Of a stretch of 25,819 nt of DNA, positions 17,734 through 25,819 are shown piece after piece. The stretch is from Gymnopus androsaceus JB14 (Eukaryota > Basidiomycota > Agaricomycetes > Agaricales > Omphalotaceae), in NCBI GenBank assembly GCA_009733575.1, contig ML770009.1, positions 1 through 25,819 on the forward strand. The letters are read 5' to 3'. The notes under the pieces are model-generated. The model was not told the DNA's origin. It ran no database searches and saw only the letters and a program-made list of their open reading frames with translations. Made by a program: the position numbers and the translations under genes. The first letter of the stretch is position 1, and every line of letters begins with the position of its first letter.

Positions 17734-19813
17734 CTAGAGAGATTTTGATTTGATCAAGGCAGCACAAACGATCGCGCATAAAGCGAGAGTGCATGTCAGT
17801 ATGAACTCAGTCCTCAATGCGATTTCGTACGAGTCGCGTACAATCAATCTAGTTGTTTCGTCAAGGTACTCAAGGTTGTCCAGAGTTTCCTGTACACGAC
17901 GGACGAGCTGTAAAGCAAAAACTCAAAAAGACGAACATGAGCTGTCCAAGAAAAGCATACGCACATCGTCAACGCTGTCCCTAGGTACCTTGGCTGAAAG
18001 TGCCCTGGCTAAAACACCCTGAATAACCGCACTACCAACAGAAAGTGCTACAACTGAGCCTAGTGATCGAAATAGATAAGAAACTGAAGTCATTCCAAGT
18101 TAGTCCTAGTTTCCGTCGAATACAGTAGGACCTGACCTGACGTGGCAATTGCTTGATCCTCGGAGGTCGCAGTCGATATCAAGGCAACAAAACAGGTGGT
18201 AATTCCATGGCCTAATACGTTCTAAACCAATAATCATAGAGGGAGTGGGACAAACACACCATTTCCATACCCGGCAATAGCGAATCCTGTCACAGCGGGT
18301 TCAGCCAGATAAATGATCATCGTAAAAGGATGATATTTACCTCCTGACAACGCCATGATTGAATGTGTCCAGACGCCAGACGATAGCGTCACCATGATGC
18401 ACCCCAAGAGCAGTGCCATGTATCCCGAGATAGTTTGATAGTAGAAACCACCAGTCAGTTGGATCATCAGTCCACCGCAGAGACTACCAATTGCTCCTCC
18501 GGCAACGCTGGGAAGCAGTAGCATGCCTGCTTCACCTGCTGTCTTCCCCATGACGGCCTGCATGTACAGGGCGACATAGAAGAAAAGGCTCATGGATGCA
18601 CCAACAGCGAAAAAGTTGGCAAAGTAAGACGCACAAAGAGAGCGTTGAAATACAATTCGTTTTGGAGTGATAGGGTCTGTGGCGATCTTGAATTCGACCA
18701 GCAAGAAGACGATAAATGACACGAAGCTTAGAATGAGGGATGCCCATGCTCGCTTATCACGACAGCATGAGTCACCCAGTCTTTCGAGGCCTAGAAGTAG
18801 AGAAGCGACGGCAAAAATTAAAATACTTGCCCCAAGAAGATCTAATCGCTGTAAGTTGGTCCTCCAATCAGAGGGAAATGTTTCTTCTAGCTGCAAGTTG
18901 ATGTAGACTATGATTAAGGCCAGTGTCATTGCGGGAACCTGTAAGTGAAAAGACCTTTACATAGAATATTAGGAGTCGCAGGAAGCATCTTGAACGGAGG
19001 CACCCACCATCGCCATCCGAGACTCTCTGAAAGGAGTCCTCCGAGTGGTCCTCCTATAGCTGATCCAACTGAGAAGACAAGATTGAGCACGCCTAGGAAA
19101 ACACCGAATGTATATATCAGTTGTTCAACGCATCCTTTCGGCCACAGAGCCTACCTTGCCAAGTTCCTCTGGTCCTCATCGGAACAATCGTGGTCAATAT
19201 AATTGTCGAAACGGTCGATATTCCTCCACCTCCTACACCCGCTAGTGCTCTGGCAAGAACGAGTTGATTCATATTTCTGGCAAGACCGCAAAAGAAGCAT
19301 CCCAAAGTGAAGACGATATATGCAAACAAGAGGGTTCTCTTCTTCCCAAAAATCAGGGATAAGCGACCGTACATTGGCCTAATGATATCAGGCATATTAT
19401 CGAAAATTACAAAAAAAAAAAAAAAGCCAACTAGAGGCAAAGAACGTACTGAAAGCTTGTCAGCGTGAGAAGATAGCCTGTCGCAATCCAGCTTGTTTTT
19501 CGAAGCTCCTTCATCTCATTTCCGATGGCGGTGTAGGATCTAAGGTTTACAGATGAGCTCGCGTACCACAACAGCCTCATAGAACTCACGAAACAACAAT
19601 TGTTCCATCAGCGGCGACGAGGAAAAGACCTATCGTCATCGGAATGAACTATTGAAATGTTAGTAAAGTGTATGATGGCCCGTGTTGTAAAGCAATCCGA
19701 ACCATTGATAGCAAGGTCTTGGTCGAGTGGGTGGAGTCGTTTCGTGCTTGACTCGGCTCGGGGGACCTTCGTCCATCGAGCAAGGAGGTTCTCTCGTCTT
19801 CGAAGTCAGACAT
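17734..19813 (-). CDS. MFS transporter, DHA2/Vba-Fnx1-like, ten exons
   Basis: Exons (from the 5' end) 19703-19813, 19590-19648, 19450-19539, 19155-19378, 19004-19092, 18341-18938, 18260-18286, 18137-18211, 17965-18083 and 17734-17907 join with matching phases to about 521 aa ending KSKSL. Start is MSDFEDERTSLLDG; an in-frame ATG 18 codons upstream is less likely. Transmembrane helices are evident. GRLSLIFGKKR is the loop 2-3 MFS motif, LARALAGVGGGG is in helix 4, GSAIGGPLGG is the antiporter motif C of the drug:H+ antiporters, and LGWRW ends helix 6. The later part has GYGNGHGITT and SYLFRSLGSV, as in vacuolar basic amino acid/multidrug carriers. Likely role: proton-coupled export or vacuolar loading of a small cation or drug. 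The donor at 19003 is weak (GTGCCT), and a GTGGGT alternative would break the frame. One 71-nt intron holds a 15-base poly-A/T run. Probably functional. Confidence 0.85.
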
Positions 19814-20737
19814 GGGTAAGCTGCGATAGCGTACTCCAGTCAATTTTAACTTTTGGAACTTGGCCAACGATGAAGATTAAATCATGATTGAATATTAAAT
19901 GGGGGATGTTAATTGAATCTGAATTTAGAAATCTCGGGGATAGACCCCAGAAAAGTCGCCGAAGAAAATACAAGCCGTTCTCGCCAGAGAGACGAACTAT
20001 CAACTGAATGATGCCTTCCGAGCTGGCCGATTACCGAAGAACCCGAACATCTGCAGGTGGACATCAATCTTTCGTACTCTTTGTGCCTTCCTTACTGACT
20101 CCCGAAACCTCCAACCGTGTCAATTTGTAATTCAAGAGCGCTAATCTGCTCATAAAACCAGGGCAGTGCCGAAGAACTGCCAAGCGGAAATCAATCTTTC
20201 GTACTCTTCTAGCACCGGCAAGATCCGGCGCACCTGAAAGTTCGGTGCCTTAAACGTACCTGCCAATGCACTCACACGGGAAAGGGACAAAATTAAGGTC
20301 TACCGAATTGTCACCCGAAAGCAGACAAATCCTGATGTGTAACATATATAATGAATTCCATCCTGATTTTACCTCTTTCTGGAGCATTCAAAAGTTGACT
20401 GAATCTCTCAAAATCAAACATAGAATCAAGTACAAATAGTTAGCTTTAGATTCAAGCTATATGATATGAGATGATAACTAGTAAGATTCAGTACATTTCA
20501 GGTGTGAATTCAAGTGATGTGCAACAGATAGATTATGGTTACTAATATTTGTACGTGAATGACAAAAAAACCAGGTACCAGAAAGTATGCTTGATATAAG
20601 ATAATTCTGCTAGAATTTCTGCACACATAATAAGTTAATTGAAAGACTATAAATCAATGCAGGTGATTCAATGTTACTGCGTCAAGGCCAATATGCAGAA
20701 GCATGAGCCGAAGATGCAGACACGCAAGTGCGTCCAG
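19814..20737. other. Intergenic region between MFS gene and transposon
   Basis: This holds the presumed promoter of the minus-strand MFS gene and then AT-rich DNA up to the transposase end. No gene is supported. A direct repeat lies at 20034-20208. I could not find a terminal inverted repeat of the transposon on this side. Confidence 0.4.
20034..20208. repeat. Direct repeat pair upstream of MFS gene
   Basis: CCGAAGAAC followed by ATCAATCTTTCGTACTCTT occurs at 20034-20081 and again at 20169-20208, offset by about 127-135 bp with small indels between the two blocks. The function is unknown; it may be regulatory or a remnant of a duplicated repeat. Confidence 0.65.
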
Positions 20738-23700
20738 TCACTGTCTCGACAAATTGAGCATGACAGATCTATTATGGGAATAGTCATAATGAGCGGCATG
20801 TGCAATGATATCATCAAGATCTATGATATCCTGAGCATCACTAAGGGTAGAAGAGTAAGTTTTGGCTTGGAGATGTGGATAACAAAGGAAAGGATCATGT
20901 AAAGAGCTGGCAAGTGGCAAGTGTCAACAAACATGGATGCGAACAGTGTTGCCAACATTCTTGATGCGCTGAATTTGACCAGCAAGCGGTGCTTCACTAG
21001 CTGTGGGTCTGTAAATGATGTTGGCATTCCCTTTGTGCGTAATGTACGGAGAGAAGTTGACCCCATCGTGCTTAGTGTATGCCCGGGTGGTGCCTTTTCT
21101 TTGAATGAATTCGTTGCTGCTTTTAGGAGCATTGACCGGAATGAAGCATTTGTCGAAAAGCAATGTGAGCTGCCGAATAGCCTTGGGGCAATCTGGACGA
21201 TGCAGCCAGTGGCGGAGATTTGCTGTTTGTACTAAAGTCCTTACAATGGTAGCTTCCATAGGACCTAACCATGGGATAAGATTATTCTTTATAACTAGTT
21301 ACTGAAAACATACCGCCAATATGATCATTTGTGTTGATCTTCTGGATGGCTCCAATGAGATGTTCAAAGGGGAAACACCACCATGAGATAACGGGTCCAA
21401 AGAGTAAAAGAAAGTTGTAGATGTGCTGACCAGCATGGACGTTGGGCCGGGCGGTGCCTTCACGAGTATGTGGAAACAATGTATGTAATCCACCAACCTG
21501 TTGGTTGTAGTATTTCTGGAAGGCTTCAGTACGAGAGGAAGTCATGGTGTATTTGCAGGCAATGATAGTGGCCTGGAAAAATGCCATTGTATGATCCAGA
21601 GCCTTCATTAGGAATGAGTCGGATGGGGGAGCGTGACCAATGTCATCACCCCAGAGAGTGATGAGTGCTATGGGGAGATAGACCGTGCTCAATATACGCC
21701 ACTCATCTGCTTTGGTTGATCCCGCATTAGCTTCCCCGTAGTTTTTTGGTACCGAGTTCAGCCAAGATGCAGTGGTGGCATACCGAATGACCTGTTGAAT
21801 GTGTAAGAGGGTTTCTGGTGTACAAGAGTCATGGGAAGTCCCAGTGTGTGAGCAACAAACTGGAGAGACCCAAGGGTCCCCTGATTATCCAGTCGAGTCC
21901 ACAGTTGTTCGAGGGTCAATGCCTTATCTCCTGAGATAGCCAAAGAAAGGGCCTTCTGAACTTTGACTACCGAGACCACCTGTTGCTCCAGTATCTTCAG
22001 GTCTTTAGAGACTGTCTTGGGGTCGTATGGAGTCCAGGACCAGTTGAACACAAATTTGAAACCATCAGCACTGATTCGGGTAGCTGAAGTGTCAAGACGG
22101 AGAACATGGTGGCAGTGGTAGTGCACAACACCCTCTAGGATACAATGCATAGCGTCGATTACAAGCATTTGGGTAGGATCCCAATACTCAAGTAACCAGA
22201 AGGACGACCATCAAACACCGTGTGTCTGGAGGATCTTCTTGCGCTCTGAGAGTGTCTGAGCATTCCTATAGGCCTCTGACGAGTGGCATAGTTCCTTGAC
22301 ACTTTGACGAGGCCAATGATCATGATTGACGTTGAAAATATGATGCTTGCCTCGAAGATTGCACACAGTGCAAATGAAGTCTGACATTGGTCCCAAGAAA
22401 CCAGCAGCCTTTCGAGCGGCAGGTAGATCATTTACAGAGAGGAGAATTCCTGCTTTGACTGCTGCCCCCGACTCGGAACTGGCAGTCCGAGAGACTCTGG
22501 TCGCCGTACTCTGACAAACTCCTCAAGGATGGGTTGAAGATAGTGGTCGAGTTTGTCATAGTCTGGCTCAACCGGACCAGGGATGAGATATTGGTACAAA
22601 TACTCTGGAAGGTATCGGATCAATGCATTGAGAGCAAGATTGGCACACAAGACGACTCCAATAGATGCGTGAGTGCCTTGGTGTGTGATATGGTTAGGGT
22701 TGAAGAAGTCAATGTGAATGGAAAAGGCCAATCTGATTTTGTCACCATGGTTGACAAAAAGTTTTCCATCTGGCCCTTTGAAATCTTGTATAAAGTTGGC
22801 TTTGAATGCATTCTGCACCATTTCTGATGCATTTCCAGTCCGAATCAATTTGAGAGCTGCATTGGTGGCTTCCGTAGATTGATTGAGATATACAGGGTCC
22901 TGGAGACAACAGGCAATGTAGTCGGTGAAGGAAGGGATAAGGCAGGGTTTGATGGGCTGGATGGTATCATCGCGCTGCTTTGTTAACAGATTAGCACCAC
23001 ACTTGTGGGTGCCTTCTTTGCCAACAATGTCATTGTTGCAGGACTCGGGAAAATGGAAGAATTCCTGCTTTCCTGGCAAGGCATGAACCTTGTATGTGCA
23101 GTTACATGACGAACAGGCAGCGTAGAGATCAAAACAACCATTGACACCAAATTTCTTCAGGGCATCAGATAGCTTCAATTATATTGTTTTGCGAGGTTGA
23201 GAATTGATAAAATGGATCGCTATGGCCAGCACCAGTGGTAGACATTCCCAGTTTGACAAGCATCACTGCAATGCCAATGAGGAAGTTACATTGATCAAAG
23301 GACAGGCCAATGACCAGGCTGCAGATCACAGCAAGAAGGATGAGAATTTGGTTTATTTGGTCCTTGTGAGGGAGGGTAGATTCGTCAAGGCAGTCTGCAA
23401 TTGTTAAAATAACGTGAAAATGAATATGAGAGCGGGACTTACAAGCGTTGACCTCAATTGGCTCTTTGGGAATGAGAGGTGCGTATAGAGCACATATCTT
23501 CCCATAGAGATTCGTCATGCACCCTTCCAATAAATTCCGATGGTTGTTCTCTGGATCAGACGTATGACCCCCCAATCTCTGCCTCTTTCTCCTTTCTCTT
23601 GCCCTCTCCTCAAGGTTTCCCAGTGTGACTAGGTTTCTCTCAAGCCATGTATTCACTTCGTCTAACATCCTCTGCTGAACTTCTTCCATCTGGGATGCAA

Positions 23701-24563
23701 AATCTTTGTTGAACACTTGATGATGGTATTTTTTGAACTGCTCTTTGAGAAGTTGTAATGTCTGAGCTTCTTTCTGATGGATTTTTGTGGGTGGAAGGGA
23801 AGGTGAAGGTGAGCGCGTTTGACGCATTGGGTTTGGAGTTGGCATGCGACCAAAACTGCAACCTGGCTGATAAGCAGGCATGACCCGCTTCATATTAGCA
23901 ACAGCATTGAGTCTAGTCAGGGCTTCTGAAGGGTCCAAAGACCGCATAGAAGGCAATCCCACGCTGTGATGTTGGTAGAATTCAGTGGAAGATGTGAATA
24001 GTTTATTGTGGGCCAAGGTGTCCATAGGGGTGGCCAACAACTCCGACGCAGTGATTAGCGTCTCCAACAAATTGTTTGTGGATGAGGCTCCTGTTGCAAG
24101 ATTGACACCCTGAGCTGTAGGAAGTAGGGGAGGCTCTTCCAGATACAGTGACGCCATTTGAGCTGTGACCCCGGATACACTACGAGTCTTAGATAGAGTG
24201 TGAGCCCCAAATCTAACCTCAAATCAAAAAACTACATACATTATGATTGACGTCTTTAGCCTGAGGAGACGCACACTCATCCAGATGCAGCGACTGCATC
24301 CTACTATCGATGTCAGATATACTGTACTGAGAAAGCATTAACATTTGAAGCTAACTGGATTGTGAAGCACTTACTGCGCCAGGTTGAGAGCCACGGGCTT
24401 GAGAGAGAACCAGGAATCACTGGATCATTCAATATTTCAGCGGCATCGGAAGACTGTTGAGATACAGTTAACGAGAATGATTGAGCAATAAATGATACTG
24501 ATAGCATACCTCTGCTGCATGAGAGTTGTATGCTTGTAAAGCTTTCAATAGTGAGCTGAGCAT
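20738..24563 (-). pseudogene. Tnp2-like (CACTA/EnSpm-type) transposase, decayed
   Basis: Read from ATG 24563 downwards. Probable exons are 24510-24563, 24375-24453, 24240-24326, 23443-24187, then 23394 to 21314 with breaks, and 21264 to 20738. Domain marks in order: Lys/Arg-rich helical region near residue 250; Cys cluster YAACSSCNCTYK with HKCGANLL; DDE-core-like SIHIDFFNP...YLIPGPVEP; NDLPAARKAAGF with CTVCNLRGKHH; VIDAMHCILEGVVHYH; LNSVPKNYGEANAGSTKADE; LPIALITLWG; HIYNFLLLFGPVISWWCFPF; NLRHWLHRPDCP; and the end HYDYSHNRSVMLNLSRQ. This matches the Tnp2 layout, a cut-and-paste transposase. Lesions: TGA at 22211-22213 (expected R in GVRW) and at 20924-20926; frame breaks near 23170, 22500 and 21825; and a phase mismatch between the second and third exons. 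It cannot make a full protein. The family is confident, the exact 5' exons less so. Confidence 0.88.
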
Positions 24564-24890
24564 TTCAACTGCAGCGGGTCACAGAGGATGCTCTATGAGG
24601 GAAGGTTTGGACATTATTTATGTGCAAAGATAGGCGCCTACCAAAAATGATAATAAGAATATTCAAGGGCAAGGGTGGGATCACAACAAAAATTGCATCT
24701 TTGTACTTTTTTTGTTTTGAGAATACAAAGGGCCAGACAATAGTGAGCGAGCAAATTCAATTGTAGTTTATATGGTCATTGCGGACCCTCTAACCTGTGG
24801 TTCTGACATCTTGCCGCAGACTGCATGTGGAACAAAAGGACAGTATACATATGTGTTATTCGTTCACTTGTATTTACTTACATACGATAT
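24564..24890. other. Spacer between transposase and accessory ORF
   Basis: About 330 bases with no supportable coding sequence. It should contain the promoter of the minus-strand transposase and the 3' end of the accessory ORF upstream. Nothing specific is recognised. Confidence 0.4.
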
Positions 24891-25749
24891 CTAAAATGTA
24901 AGGATACCATTCGAGTCTGTCATACAAGGTCGTGTTTCTACAGGACTGTACGAAAATTCCATTCTGAGATCCCTCAAAAGTCCCTTGGAAAATTTCCGCT
25001 CTGCAGGTGTCTCTTTCACAAACTTGAGGTCATCAGGATGCATTTCCAGACATTCGTGACCTATCTCTTCTGCTAAACCTGGGTGCTCAACCATTGTCAA
25101 CAATAAGAGGTGATTCTTCTTGGTCCTCTCGTTCTTGTAGAAATGATGTATCTGACAGACCAGTTTCCCGATGTGGTGAAGTGAATTTTGAGCCACAACC
25201 ATAAGTCTCTTCTCTGTGGCAGGCTTTGGACAATCATGAAAAGGGATTACCAATTGCCATGGGACAATAGTCTGACTGGACATGAGTTGGAAATTTCCAT
25301 TTGAGTCAGGGAATCTTTTGACATAGACTGGGATTTCTTTCCGAGGCTGCCAAGAGATGCGTCGAGCTTTAGATCAACTGCGATTTCAATTCCCGCAAGG
25401 CCAGGATGCAGAATCCAAGCATTTCCGAAAATATTTTCTTCAAGGGGCTTGGCTGGCGGTAACAATGATGAAGAAGGCGCTGGTGGGGAAGGTGACCAAA
25501 ACATTGATGGCATTGGCAATTGAGGTGAGTAGTCGTAAGTTGCAGACCAGGGACCTGTGAATATCGTCCATTTTTTCCACTCAGTTGGCATTGGAGTAGA
25601 CACCACTGGAGTAGATGGCATTGGAGTAGACGCAACATCAGATGGCACAGAGGATGTCTGGCTTTCATCTTCGGATGGAGAGTTTGGCAGATAGAAGGAT
25701 TGCTTCTCACTGGGTTGGTATACATAGGGTTTTAAGGTCCAATTCAATG
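24891..25749 (-). pseudogene. Probable transposon accessory ORF, frame-broken, 5' end not resolved
   Basis: Two minus frames abut. The upstream one (25747 to about 25340) is Ser/Pro/Thr-rich with a TPMPSTPVVSTPMPTEWKKW repeat and reaches IFGNAWILHPGLAGIEIAVD. The downstream one reads PRKEIPVYVKRFPDSNGNFQ from about 25347 and ends ETRPCMTDSNGILTF, stop at 24891-24893. An acceptor-like CTTGGCAG at 25348-25355 precedes the second frame, but I see no good donor, so either an unusual intron or a frameshift separates them. The second part holds HIGKLVCQIHHFYKN and HPDDLKFVKETPAERKF, reminiscent of ORFs that accompany Tnp2 elements in mushroom genomes. The upstream frame starts at a non-ATG codon, so the true start may lie beyond the window. 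Role unknown. Confidence 0.5.
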
Positions 25750-25754
25750 AACTG

Positions 25755-25819
25755 CAAATAAACTGTGCATTGCATTGGATTGCACTGGAAAATGCACTGA
25801 TGAAGGCTGCACTGATGCA
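25755..25819. repeat. TGCACTGATG/TGCATTG short repeats at the right edge
   Basis: TGCATTGCATTGGATTGCAC is followed by AATGCACTGATG, AAGGCTGCACTGATG and CA at the end of the window. Tandem-like words of this kind are typical of subterminal regions of CACTA-type elements. The array is cut by the window edge. Confidence 0.5.

Larger units (their letters stand above)
20738..25819 (-). mobile_element. Decayed CACTA-like (Tnp2) DNA transposon, incomplete in the window
   Basis: The transposase pseudogene and the accessory ORF lie head to tail on the minus strand, as expected for a two-gene CACTA-like element. Beyond the accessory ORF (25755-25819) short words TGCACTGATG and TGCATTG repeat up to the window edge, which could be subterminal repeats near the element's right tip. 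No tip was identified on the left, so real limits are unknown. Confidence 0.6.

Noticed and set aside
22534..22827. Plus-strand frame inside the transposase region
   Set aside because: It is antisense to the conserved Tnp2 core, so it is a shadow.
1..25819. tRNA, rRNA or CRISPR array
   Set aside because: No tRNA B-box-like GGTTCGAATCC word, no rRNA core sequence and no regularly spaced repeat with unique spacers were seen; the tandem arrays present have no spacer structure.

Overview
The window looks like nuclear DNA of a basidiomycete fungus, most likely an agaricomycete. Three things suggest this: genes are split by many short GT-AG introns (about 45-70 nt, often with a CTAAC/CTAAT-like branch site), the transposase is of the Tnp2/CACTA type common in mushroom genomes, and the gene content (Tea/Kel-type kelch protein, ABCC transporter, vacuolar Ca2+/H+ exchanger, DHA2-type MFS carrier) is fungal. 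No bacterial-style operons, rRNA, tRNA or CRISPR array were found. All calls come from reading the sequence; no database search was possible.

Layout. 1-1370: no supportable gene. 1371-2215: a degenerate tandem array whose units look like mini-exons separated by mini-introns. 2464-3414: two weak small-protein candidates around a CCCGTC-rich repeat. 3415-5280: overlapping frames without a recognisable gene. 5270-6170: a decayed piece of an ABCC (Yor1/MRP-type) transporter joined to a decayed piece of a CAX-type Ca2+/H+ exchanger. 6170-7547: non-coding with two hairpins. 7548-8530: an apparently intact five-exon gene for an unknown 254-aa nuclear-looking protein. 8570-9402 (minus): a truncated kelch gene, abutted at 9447-9545 (plus) by a single protein-kinase exon. 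9580-13870: a cluster of non-coding mobile elements (foldbacks, a TIR family ending in CATCAGCAAAACCTG, and an 877-bp TA-flanked element with perfect 44-bp TIRs). 13870-16665: more repeats and one 81-bp palindromic element. 16666-17542: an intact SAM-dependent methyltransferase. 17734-19813 (minus): an intact ten-exon MFS transporter, convergent with it. 20738-24563 (minus): a dead Tnp2 transposase with at least two stop codons and about three frame breaks. 24891 to the right edge (minus): a probable accessory ORF of the same transposon.

Only three genes look functional: the 254-aa protein, the methyltransferase and the MFS carrier. The rest reads as an accessory, transposon-rich region where pieces of conserved genes, introns included, were copied or rearranged at the DNA level and then decayed. 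The methyltransferase and carrier are convergent neighbours and could act on the same small molecule, but nothing in the sequence proves this.
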